Assembly (NCBI GenBank): GCA_023433965.1
Contig: JAEYTQ010000282.1
Coordinates: 1 to 9,778 of the forward strand
Length of the DNA stretch: 9,778 bases
Direction of reading: 5' to 3'
From: Pseudomonadota bacterium
GTDB lineage: Bacteria > Pseudomonadota > Alphaproteobacteria > Rhizobiales > Xanthobacteraceae
Position 1 is the stretch's first letter; each line of letters starts with the position of its first letter. This document shows, one piece after another, positions 1 through 6,101 of the stretch. The notes beneath the pieces were generated by a model that was not told where the DNA came from, searched no databases, and worked only from the letters and a program-made list of their open reading frames with translations. The translations under genes were made by a program, and so were the position numbers.

Positions 1-104
1 GGTGTCTCGTCTGGCGCGCGGCCGGGCGGGTCGCCTGAAGCTGCTCGGCGAAGAGCCCGGCCGGGTCACCTGTGCGCGTGGCGAACGAGCCAATCAGCCC
101 GCGT
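1..104. other. Left edge, no callable gene
   Basis: This stretch lies downstream of the hydrolase gene and runs to the window edge. A plus-strand frame opening with GTG at base 2 is open to 286 but then runs antisense through the hydrolase and has a low-complexity Arg/Ala/Pro composition, so I do not call it. Minus-strand frames are also open here, as expected in GC-rich DNA. One reads as a plausible protein but has no start codon I can defend. It could be the 5' end of a further minus-strand gene. Confidence 0.4.
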
Positions 105-1034
105 CTAAGGCAGCCCCCGCGCCTCAAGCTGCCGCACCAGCAGCAGCGTTGGTTCGGCGAGGCTGTCGCCCGAACCATCCAACCCTAAGGCGCTCGCGAT
201 GCCGTCGCGGCCGCGCAGCAGCGCGCTGCGCGGGCAATGGCCGGCGCCGCAAAGCGTCTTCTTCAGGGTTTCACCCTGCGCAATGAGGCCGGCGGCATCG
301 TCCGCGGCCCATGCCAGCACGATCGGCACGTCGACATTGAGGATGCCGGGGAAGGCCGAGCGCTTGTCGTACTGGCTGGTGTCGGTGCCGAGATAGGCCT
401 TCTCGCTGTCGCTGGCGTCCTTGCCGGCCCGGTAGATCCCCGAAACCAGCACGACGCCGGCGACGTCGGCGCCGTCGGTCTGCAACTCGGGATGCGCCAG
501 CAGGGTTGCGACATGAAAGGCGCCGGCGCCGTAACCGACGGCGACGATCTCGCGGCGATCGCCGTTGAACAGGTCGATATTGCCGTGCACCCAGGACAGC
601 GCCGCTGCCACATCGGAGGCCCCGGCCGGCCAGGTGGCCGCGGGCGCCAGGCGATAATTGACGCGGACGCCGATCATGTCGTTGCGTGCGGCAAAGCACA
701 TGGCCTGGTCCTGGATCTGGCGCGACAGCTCCGGCGCGGCCCGGTCGCCGGTGAAGGTGTCACCGGTCACGAACAGCAGCACCGGCCGCGGCGTATCCGC
801 CTTGGCCGCGCTGGTCGCGATGTCGAGCACATGCGCCTCGCTCTCGCCATAGCGCAGGCCGCGCGAGAAGCTCACCTGCTCGCACAGCCGCGCGGTGCCG
901 CCGGCGGTGGTGTCGGAATCGGTGAGGCCCACCTGCACGAGATCGGACGGCAACGAGAGACGGCCCGGCACCGGCGCGTGGGCGGAAGCCGCGGTCATGG
1001 TCAGAAACAGGAAAAGTGTCAGATAATTCTTCAT
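105..1034 (-). CDS. Secreted alpha/beta-hydrolase-fold protein, probable pseudo-esterase
   Basis: This 309-residue protein has a clear signal peptide: hydrophobic residues 4-17 and an AHA cleavage motif at 18-20, so it is probably periplasmic. The body follows the BD-FAE/carboxylesterase-like pattern: beta strand PVLLF (84-88), VNYRLAPAATWPAG (125-138), a DVAAALSWV helix and a nucleophile-elbow region at 163-175. The key residues are changed. The elbow reads G-Y-G-A-G (167-171) where G-x-S-x-G is expected. The HGGG oxyanion site aligns with TGDTF (90-94). The usual C-terminal GHxH site aligns with GRDG (275-278). Only the acidic pair D245/D246 remains. I infer a catalytically dead or repurposed hydrolase. 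The ATG at 1034 is well placed for the signal peptide. It has its own upstream region of nearly 290 bp and is not closely coupled to the dioxygenase gene. Fold call is fairly sure; function unknown. Confidence 0.8.
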   Translation of the reverse strand: MKNYLTLFLFLTMTAASAHAPVPGRLSLPSDLVQVGLTDSDTTAGGTARLCEQVSFSRGLRYGESEAHVLDIATSAAKADTPRPVLLFVTGDTFTGDRAAPELSRQIQDQAMCFAARNDMIGVRVNYRLAPAATWPAGASDVAAALSWVHGNIDLFNGDRREIVAVGYGAGAFHVATLLAHPELQTDGADVAGVVLVSGIYRAGKDASDSEKAYLGTDTSQYDKRSAFPGILNVDVPIVLAWAADDAAGLIAQGETLKKTLCGAGHCPRSALLRGRDGIASALGLDGSGDSLAEPTLLLVRQLEARGLP

Positions 1035-1071
1035 GGTGCTGTCGGCGCTGCCGGGCTCATATTGGCCCTCT

Positions 1072-1094
1072 GAACTGGCCTGTCTTTTCAGTTC
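1072..1094. repeat. Short inverted repeat GAACTG-N11-CAGTTC
   Basis: A 6-bp perfect inverted repeat has arms at 1072-1077 and 1089-1094, 38-60 bp upstream of the hydrolase start codon. The right arm overlaps the left arm of the next, longer inverted repeat by 3 bp. The size and position suit a regulator site, but 6-bp arms can arise by chance. Confidence 0.3.
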
Positions 1095-1123
1095 GCCTCA
1101 TTAGTCAGCCGCCTTGAGGCGAA
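1092..1123. promoter_or_regulatory. 9-bp perfect inverted repeat, candidate operator
   Basis: The arms TTCGCCTCA (1092-1100) and TGAGGCGAA (1115-1123) are perfect reverse complements separated by 14 bp. Arm centres are 23 bp apart, close to two helical turns. The repeat lies 58-89 bp upstream of the hydrolase start, where a dimeric regulator could act. No T-run follows on either strand, so it is not an ordinary intrinsic terminator. No promoter hexamers can be assigned confidently beside it. Confidence 0.4.
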
Positions 1124-1323
1124 TTCGCGGCGCTTCGGTAGGAACACGGAACAGCCATCCCTCGCACGCCGCCGCCTCCGGAAGCAAGTTCGCGCCGATT
1201 GCGCAGGTCCGCCGTTTTGTTTCGGACTGTCAAGCCGTTGTCCCGCGCCGCCCTGTCGCGAGCCGGAAACGGCATTCTACTGTGCATGGGGTTGTTTTTG
1301 CAGTTGGGTTTTGAGCGACCGGG

Positions 1324-1893
1324 TCAGGCCCGCTTCATCGTCCGGAAGGTGATGGAATAGCGCCGCGCCTCGACCGGCGGGATGCTGTGCTCCCATCCCG
1401 ACCGCGCCTCGCCGTCCATCAAGTAGAGCGAGCGCGGCTGGGCGGTGAGCGTGTGGCGCTGCCACGTCTCGCCGCTGCGGCGGCGAAAGCGGAAGCTGCA
1501 CGGCGCGCCCAGCGACAGGCCGAGCACCTTGTCGAAATGCGGTTTGTCGCGATGCCAGCCTATGCCGACCCCGATCTCATACTCGGTGCATAGCACCTGC
1601 CGGATGCTGCCCTCCGGCAGCCCCGTCCACGTCTCGACCTCTCGCGTGACCGGCTGTACCCAGTCCGGGATCGGCTCGGCTTCGGTCAGCCGCTGCAGGG
1701 CGTAGTCGTAGCGATAGCCGAACGAGGCGACCCGGCGGTTGCCCTCGAACGCGCCGAACTGGAAGCGTTGCAGCGGCAATGCTGCGATGCGGCCGATCAG
1801 CTCCTGCTCGGCGGCGCGGTCGATAAAGTCGTCTGCATAGCGCAGGCCGGCGGGGCCTTCGTGCGGGTCGGCGAATAGGTCGAGCTGCGTCAT
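1324..1893 (-). CDS. alkB: AlkB-type 2-oxoglutarate/Fe(II)-dependent dioxygenase
   Basis: This 189-residue protein belongs to the AlkB-like 2OG-Fe(II) oxygenases, which oxidatively remove alkyl groups from nucleic-acid bases using 2-oxoglutarate, O2 and Fe(II) in the cytoplasm. The iron ligands are visible as H114-x-D116 (within IGWHRDKPHF) and H169 (WEHSIPP). The 2OG-binding R-x5-R motif is R178-YSITF-R184. YEIGVGIGW before the HxD matches the family substrate-lid region. The ATG at 1893 is chosen because MTQLDLF is a typical start and because GGAAG sits eight bases upstream. The frame is open for 42 more codons, but these would run across the divergent small gene's leader and start and look non-conserved. 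It is divergent from the 46-codon gene with 79 bp between the starts. The exact substrate (1-methyladenine, 3-methylcytosine or other) cannot be read from sequence. Confidence 0.9.
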   Translation of the reverse strand: MTQLDLFADPHEGPAGLRYADDFIDRAAEQELIGRIAALPLQRFQFGAFEGNRRVASFGYRYDYALQRLTEAEPIPDWVQPVTREVETWTGLPEGSIRQVLCTEYEIGVGIGWHRDKPHFDKVLGLSLGAPCSFRFRRRSGETWQRHTLTAQPRSLYLMDGEARSGWEHSIPPVEARRYSITFRTMKRA

Positions 1894-1972
1894 GTCTCGC
1901 GCTTCCGTGATGGAACCTGATGGTGGTTGCTGCGACTTATCTATGACGCGGGAAGAAACGTGCGAGGCTGTC
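1894..1972. promoter_or_regulatory. 79-bp divergent promoter region
   Basis: This short gap separates two divergent starts, the alkB-like gene (1893, minus) and the small membrane gene (1973, plus), so promoters for both must lie here or overlap the coding ends. On the minus strand a GATAAG/TAGATA-like -10 candidate is visible near 1935-1945, but no paired -35 is clear. An in-frame ATG at 1943 gives a possible ten-codon longer start for the plus-strand gene. Confidence 0.35.
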
Positions 1973-2113
1973 ATGGCAGAGAAGCATACCGCCGATCCGG
2001 TCGAGATCATGCGGGCCACCGGTCATCCGGAGCTGGAATACGCCGCCGGCTGGACCATCGCCGGACTCGTCACCATCGGCACCATCGTCGCCGCCTGGGT
2101 GTTCGCGATCTAG
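1973..2113 (+). CDS. Small single-helix membrane protein (46 aa)
   Basis: I do not recognise the family. The product has a polar N-terminal half (MAEKHTADPVEIMRATGHPE) and then one hydrophobic helix from about residue 24 to the last residue (46), rich in Ala, Ile, Val and Gly, with no cytoplasmic tail. That is the layout of a C-tail-anchored or single-pass inner-membrane microprotein. The ATG at 1973 is preceded by a GAGG-like site a few bases upstream; starts at 1943 or 1892 are possible in the same frame but would add non-membrane sequence overlapping the alkB leader. Its TAG stop (2111-2113) overlaps the TAG stop of the convergent sensor-kinase gene (2110-2112). The well-formed helix and clean end argue for a real gene rather than a shadow of the kinase, which lies beyond its stop. 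Confidence 0.65.
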   Translation: MAEKHTADPVEIMRATGHPELEYAAGWTIAGLVTIGTIVAAWVFAI

Positions 2114-3696
2114 GCTAGAGGGAACTGGAGCTCGAAGGCCGCGCCGTTGTCGGTCGGCTTGAGACTGATCGAGCCGCCATGGCTTGCCATCACCGCACGC
2201 GCGATCGCCAGCCCCATCCCGGTGCCGCCTTGGTCGCGGCGCGTGGTGAAGAACGCGTCGAAGATCCTGTCGCGGTTCGGCGCAGAGATCGCCTCGCCGT
2301 CGTTGCTGACGGTCAGCCGTAGCGTCGTACGCTCGTCCACCGCCTCCAGCCTGATCGCCCGCGCCTTGTGCCGCATCGCATTGTCGGTGATGTGTGAAAG
2401 CACGATCAGCGCCTTCTCGCCGGACATCCCGATCGCCCGCTCGAGACTGCCGCTCGCTTCGATCATGCTTGCCGGAAACCTGGTCCTGAGGTCGGCGATC
2501 ACGGGCGCAAGCTCGGTGCGCTCGTTCTGCGGCAGGCTCTCGGCGCGGGCGAGTTCCCGCAGCCGCTGCGCCATCGCCTCCAGCCGCTTTGTGTCAGACA
2601 AAATGTTGGCGATGAACGTGTTCTGCTCGGCCGGCGTCAGGCTGCCGGCCTTGCCTTGAACCGAATCCTGCAGCAGCTCGGCCGCGCCCTTGATCGAGGT
2701 AAGTGGCGATTTCAGCTCATGGGTGAGATGGGCCGAGAACGTCGCGATATAGTCGGAGCGGCGCGCCAGCTGCTCGGCCATGCCGAGGAAGCTGTGCGAG
2801 AGCTGGGCAAACTCGCGGGTGCCGTAATGTCTCAGTGGCTGGAACGCCTCGCGGTCGCCGCGGCCGATTCTCGCTGCGCGCTCGACCAGCTCGCGCATCG
2901 GCAGCGTGATGGTCCGCGAGAACACGAGGCCGATCGCGATGGTGCCGAGGATCACGGCGAGCCCGGCCAGCACGAACTTGGCCCGCTCCTGATAGAGGTG
3001 GTCGAATATGTTGCTCGGTGTCCGCGTGGTGTAGATCACCCCGGCGACGCGGTTGTGGACGATGACGGGCATGGCCGAGAACACGTGCACGCCGAGGCCG
3101 CGGCTGAAGGAATAGATCGGCGGCGGCGGCTTGTCCGGCACGCGGTTGCGCAAGGTGGCGCGGTATTGCCCGTGGAGGGCGTCCGCGACCTCCTCGATAT
3201 GGGCGAGCGACTGCCCGACCTCGTGCCGTCCGGCGATCACCACGCCCTGCCAATCGAGGATGCGGAAACCCGCCAGCGTCACCTTCTGGGTCTCGCGGAT
3301 GATCGGCGTCAGCCTGGCGCCGATCTCGACATAGGCTGCTTGCGCTGCCTGCGGCGCGGGGAGCGCATCGGGCCGCCGCCGCAACAGGTCGTTCGCTGTG
3401 AGGTCGAGCGCTGGCCGGATCGGCGTGACCGGGTCGCCGGGATCGGGCAGCACGCCCGGCGGCACCTCTGGGCCGAGCGTCAGGCCGCCGTCGAGCCGCG
3501 CCGCCACTTCCTGGGCATAGATCGTCGCCAGCACCCGGCTCTGCGCGATCAACTCGGCCTGGGTCTGGCGGATCAGCTGGTTGTCATAGAGGCGGAAGAA
3601 GAACAGGCCGACCAGCGGCAGGATGGCGACGGTGGCCAGCACCGTGAAGATGACGAGCCCGAGCGACGGCCGCCATTTCTCCGGCGCCGCGCTCAT
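2110..3696 (-). CDS. creC: CreC-like membrane sensor histidine kinase
   Basis: This 528-residue inner-membrane kinase should autophosphorylate and pass phosphate to the response regulator encoded just upstream. TM1 is at about 12-34, followed by a roughly 205-residue periplasmic sensor region, TM2 at about 240-260, a HAMP linker (to about 312) and HisKA with phosphoacceptor H326 in LTHELKSPLTSIKGAAELL. That string closely resembles E. coli CreC. The ATPase domain shows the N box (DNAMRH, N439), a G1 box reading NDGEAI (465-470) that lacks the usual second Gly, an F box (IFDAFF, 478-483) and a G2 box (GGTGMGLA, 490-497). The ATG at 3696 overlaps the regulator's TGA by four bases (ATGA), so translation is probably coupled; AAGGAGG lies one base before the ATG. 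A longer frame to 3762 runs inside the regulator gene and is rejected. Orthology to CreC is from remembered motifs, not alignment. Confidence 0.85.
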   Translation of the reverse strand: MSAAPEKWRPSLGLVIFTVLATVAILPLVGLFFFRLYDNQLIRQTQAELIAQSRVLATIYAQEVAARLDGGLTLGPEVPPGVLPDPGDPVTPIRPALDLTANDLLRRRPDALPAPQAAQAAYVEIGARLTPIIRETQKVTLAGFRILDWQGVVIAGRHEVGQSLAHIEEVADALHGQYRATLRNRVPDKPPPPIYSFSRGLGVHVFSAMPVIVHNRVAGVIYTTRTPSNIFDHLYQERAKFVLAGLAVILGTIAIGLVFSRTITLPMRELVERAARIGRGDREAFQPLRHYGTREFAQLSHSFLGMAEQLARRSDYIATFSAHLTHELKSPLTSIKGAAELLQDSVQGKAGSLTPAEQNTFIANILSDTKRLEAMAQRLRELARAESLPQNERTELAPVIADLRTRFPASMIEASGSLERAIGMSGEKALIVLSHITDNAMRHKARAIRLEAVDERTTLRLTVSNDGEAISAPNRDRIFDAFFTTRRDQGGTGMGLAIARAVMASHGGSISLKPTDNGAAFELQFPLA

Positions 3697-4397
3697 GCCT
3701 CCTTCTCGCAGCGGCCGAGCTTGAAGCCGACGCCGTGGATGGTCTCGATGACGCTCTCGCAATTCAGCGCCGCGAGCTTGGCGCGGATGTAGCGGATATG
3801 GCTGTCGATGGTGCGGTCGGAGACCTGGATGTTGAGCTGGTAGGCGGCGCGCATCAGCTGCTCACGGTTGAACACGGAAGTGGGGCGGGTCAGGAACGCG
3901 CGCAGGATGCCGAACTCGATCGCGGTCAGCTTCAGCGGCGTTCCGGCGAACGAGGCCAGATGCTGCTCGGGATCGATCAGCAGGCCGCCTTGCACCAGCG
4001 CGGTGAGCCCGGCCTTGGCCTCGCCGTTGCGCGGGCTGAGGCGGCGCAGGATGACGTTGACCCGCGCCACCAGCTCGCGTGGGCTGAACGGCTTGGTCAC
4101 GTAGTCGTCGCCGCCGATCTCGAGGCCGAGGATGCGGTCGATCTCCTCGTCGCGCGCCGACAGGAACAGGATCGGCACGTCCGAGCTCTTGCGGATCTCG
4201 CGGCAGACGTCGAGGCCGTCGAACTCGGGCATGCCGATGTCGAGCACGATCAGGTCGGGCTTGTCGGCGGCAAAGCGCGCGAGCGCCTCCTTGCCGTCGC
4301 GCGCCTCGATCACGTCCATGCCGGTCTTCTTCAGCGCGACGCGGACGACCTCGCGGATGTGGCCCTCGTCGTCGACGATGAGAATGCGATGCGCCAA
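3693..4397 (-). CDS. creB: CreB-like OmpR-family response regulator (TTG start)
   Basis: This 234-residue cytoplasmic transcription regulator has a receiver domain (1-120) with acidic pair D9/D10, phosphoacceptor D53 (VLDIGMP), S80 and K102. A winged-helix DNA-binding domain follows (about 130-230), ending in the usual wing HGVGFKLG. The stretch SARDEEIDRILGLEIGGDDY and the following KPFSPREL are very close to E. coli CreB. The start is TTG at 4395-4397. It is chosen because the protein must begin at AHRILIVDDE and GAGG lies about six bases upstream; there is no nearby in-frame ATG. It sits 12 bp after the DUF4153-type gene and overlaps the kinase start, so the three genes form one operon. 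The likely partner is the downstream kinase. The regulon is unknown; the E. coli CreB tag (TTCAC-N6-TTCAC) is not present in the intergenic region upstream of the operon. Confidence 0.9.
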   Translation of the reverse strand: MAHRILIVDDEGHIREVVRVALKKTGMDVIEARDGKEALARFAADKPDLIVLDIGMPEFDGLDVCREIRKSSDVPILFLSARDEEIDRILGLEIGGDDYVTKPFSPRELVARVNVILRRLSPRNGEAKAGLTALVQGGLLIDPEQHLASFAGTPLKLTAIEFGILRAFLTRPTSVFNREQLMRAAYQLNIQVSDRTIDSHIRYIRAKLAALNCESVIETIHGVGFKLGRCEKEA

Positions 4398-4409
4398 AGG
4401 TCCCTCAGC

Positions 4410-5912
4410 TTACCCTGCCCGCGGATTGTCAGGCGGGCGCCTCTCCAGCGCATCGAGCTGGCGCTGCAACCGCCAGCTCCGGAAGCCCCAGGCTCGCCAT
4501 TTCATGTCCAGCCGATGGGTTTCTACAAGCCGATCGCGGCGCTGCGCAAGACAGTCGTCACCCGGACGATGGGCAATCACCTTGTCGAGCGCGGGCAATG
4601 CCTGCGGCCCGAGTGTCAGGAGATAGTTTGCATCGATCGGCACGCCCTTGCCCGACATCTCGCTGCTGTGGGTCAGATTGTAGTCGGCAATGAACGCGTC
4701 GAAGTTCACCAGCGAAGCAGCGTAGAGCACGGCCGTCAGCGCGATCAGGTTGGCGTTGATGAGCCACCGGTTGGAGCGGTTGAGCGCGATGCGGGCCACG
4801 ATCAGGATCAGCCCGAGCGCCACCAGCCCCATCCAGATGAAGGCCGCGACGCGCCAGTAGGTCAGCATGTAGATGTCGACGTAGAGATCGAGCCGGAGGA
4901 TGGAGGACGCGACCAGCAGGACGTTCTGGCCGACCCAGAGATAGACCAGCGGCCGGATTACCCTCGATTTTTCCGCAGGTCCCCCCGGCCGCATCGCGAC
5001 CAGCACGAAGCCGGCGGCGAGCAGGGCGGTTGCGATCAGCGGATAGGCGCCGCGATGGGCGTAGGCCGCGTAGGTCATGTTGGCCGGGAGGGCGACATGT
5101 CCCCAGAGATAGAGGCCGTCGAGGACGGACTGCGCCGCAAATAGCAGGTTGAACAGGATCAGCGAGCGCAGGACGGTGGCGGGGCCGAGGAATTCGGCGG
5201 AGACGAAGGGCGGGAGCGGCGGCGGCACGGGTCCATCGGCCGCCTTCGCCGTGGCAACGTTCCGGCGCCGCCAGCGCACATGGATGAACGGCCAGACCAG
5301 CGCAAGCATCGAGACCCAGAACAGGACGCGCCACACGCGGACATAGCCGAAGGCAACCTTGGGATTGAGCAGCGAAACCCACTGCTCGATCACGGGATTG
5401 GCCGCCGCGAACAATGCGACGAACACGGTGCCGAGCGCCGCCGGCAATAGCCAGAGCGCGACGCCTTGGGTGAAGGCCGAGATGTTGAAAATCTGGAGCG
5501 CCTCGGGGAAGAACCTGAAGGGGCCGAGCAGGACGAAGTTGCGCAGCGCCCGGGCTCGGTCGGCGAGATCGGTCGTTTCCGCATTCGTCACGAGCAGCAG
5601 CGCCACCGCCAGCGAGGTGGCGAGGATCAGGAACGACAGCGTGTTGAGCTCCTCGACGGCAGGTACGAGGCCGGCAACGAGAACGGCTGCGCCGACCGCC
5701 GCGCGTGACAGGTCCAGTGACGCGCGGTTGAACAGGGCCGACGTGGACGCAACCGCGATCGCAAACAGCGTGAACGACAGTCCGATCCGCTCGCTATAGA
5801 ACAGCCAGTCGGCGAGCGCGGCCAGCGCCAGCGCGCAGCCGAGCTTGGCCGGAATGGCAGAATGCCCGTCCGGCTGGATGTCCGCTGCGATCGTCGAAGC
5901 CAGGCTCGTCAT
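4410..5912 (-). CDS. Multi-pass membrane protein, DUF4153/DUF4173 type
   Basis: This 500-residue integral inner-membrane protein has roughly a dozen hydrophobic segments. Recognisable pieces include an N-terminal ADWLFYSERIGLS, a central charged loop with a Pro-rich stretch (GPVPPPLPPF), and late membrane helices ending in LVNFDAFIADYNLTH. After them comes a soluble C-terminal tail of about 80 residues with LTLGPQALPALDKV and a final MKWRAWGFRSWRL. This is the usual DUF4153/DUF4173 pattern, a family of unknown biochemical role. The ATG at 5912 is chosen because hydrophobic sequence starts soon after it, and GAAAGG lies about ten bases upstream. The frame is open further to 6629, but that part is antisense to the glycoside hydrolase and highly charged. 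It is the first gene of an operon with the CreB/CreC-like pair, occupying a companion-membrane-protein role like CreD, to which it shows no resemblance I can see. Confidence 0.85.
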   Translation of the reverse strand: MTSLASTIAADIQPDGHSAIPAKLGCALALAALADWLFYSERIGLSFTLFAIAVASTSALFNRASLDLSRAAVGAAVLVAGLVPAVEELNTLSFLILATSLAVALLLVTNAETTDLADRARALRNFVLLGPFRFFPEALQIFNISAFTQGVALWLLPAALGTVFVALFAAANPVIEQWVSLLNPKVAFGYVRVWRVLFWVSMLALVWPFIHVRWRRRNVATAKAADGPVPPPLPPFVSAEFLGPATVLRSLILFNLLFAAQSVLDGLYLWGHVALPANMTYAAYAHRGAYPLIATALLAAGFVLVAMRPGGPAEKSRVIRPLVYLWVGQNVLLVASSILRLDLYVDIYMLTYWRVAAFIWMGLVALGLILIVARIALNRSNRWLINANLIALTAVLYAASLVNFDAFIADYNLTHSSEMSGKGVPIDANYLLTLGPQALPALDKVIAHRPGDDCLAQRRDRLVETHRLDMKWRAWGFRSWRLQRQLDALERRPPDNPRAG

Positions 5913-6101
5913 GTCCAAAAGACCTTTCGTAATGGTTGGCATGGCGAAGTCTGAACGGCGCTTGTGCAGAAGGCGGGCCCATCGTCTGCACGGCTTCAGG
6001 AGTCTTTTGCAGATTTCGTGCAGCTGCGCGTTTGTCTCTCGCGCGGCATGGCTCGCTTTGTTAGTTGCGAAGCATTCGCCACTCATCGCGTGTGACGCAT
6101 C
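5913..6101. promoter_or_regulatory. 189-bp divergent control region
   Basis: This region separates the start of the DUF4153-creB-creC operon (minus) from the start of the glycoside hydrolase gene (plus), so it should hold both promoters. On the minus strand TTCAGA and ATTACG are 16 bp apart, just upstream of the operon's ribosome-binding site; this is a weak -35/-10 candidate. A cluster of TGCAG half-sites fills 5964-6027 and is listed separately. No EcfG-type promoter and no E. coli CreB tag (TTCAC repeat) is present on either strand. Confidence 0.5.
5964..6027. promoter_or_regulatory. Phased TGCAG half-site cluster, candidate operator
   Basis: GTGCAGA (5964-5970) and its exact reverse complement TCTGCAC (5985-5991) form an inverted repeat with centres 21 bp apart. 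Two further TGCAG copies start at 6008 and 6019, a direct repeat with an 11-bp period, and the second runs into the palindrome GCAGCTGC (6020-6027). OmpR-family regulators commonly bind direct repeats spaced by about one helical turn. The CreB-like regulator of the adjacent operon, or another factor, could therefore act here. TGCAG is a short motif and chance clustering is possible. Confidence 0.35.

Larger units (their letters stand above)
1035..1323. other. Intergenic region upstream of the hydrolase gene
   Basis: These 289 bp separate the hydrolase start (1034) from the dioxygenase stop (1324), both on the minus strand. The region holds two inverted repeats (1072-1094 and 1092-1123, listed separately). 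A perfect TTGACA hexamer lies on the minus strand at 1228-1233, but I see no convincing -10 box at the right spacing and it sits about 190 bp from the start codon. A 60-codon minus ORF at 1105-1287 has an Arg/Gly-rich composition and no family resemblance, so it is not called. No clear intrinsic terminator for the dioxygenase gene is visible. Confidence 0.5.

Noticed and set aside
237..1073. 278-codon plus-strand open frame over the hydrolase gene
   Set aside because: Low-complexity Gly/Ala/Arg/His sequence with no fold; the minus frame has a signal peptide and hydrolase blocks.
1228..1233. TTGACA as the -35 box of the hydrolase gene
   Set aside because: No -10-like hexamer lies 15-19 bases downstream on the minus strand (the sequence there is GGACCT-like), and the site is about 190 bp from the start codon.
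1105..1287. 60-codon minus ORF in the intergenic region
   Set aside because: Basic, Arg/Gly-rich, no family resemblance, no ribosome-binding site, and the inverted-repeat region lies at its end.
3735..5144. 469-codon plus-strand open frame
   Set aside because: It is antisense to the regulator and DUF4153-type genes. Its Asp/Arg/Gln/His-rich composition is typical of GC-rich shadow frames.
5913..6101. E. coli-type CreB tag (TTCAC-N6-TTCAC)
   Set aside because: TTCAC and GTGAA do not occur in this region on either strand.
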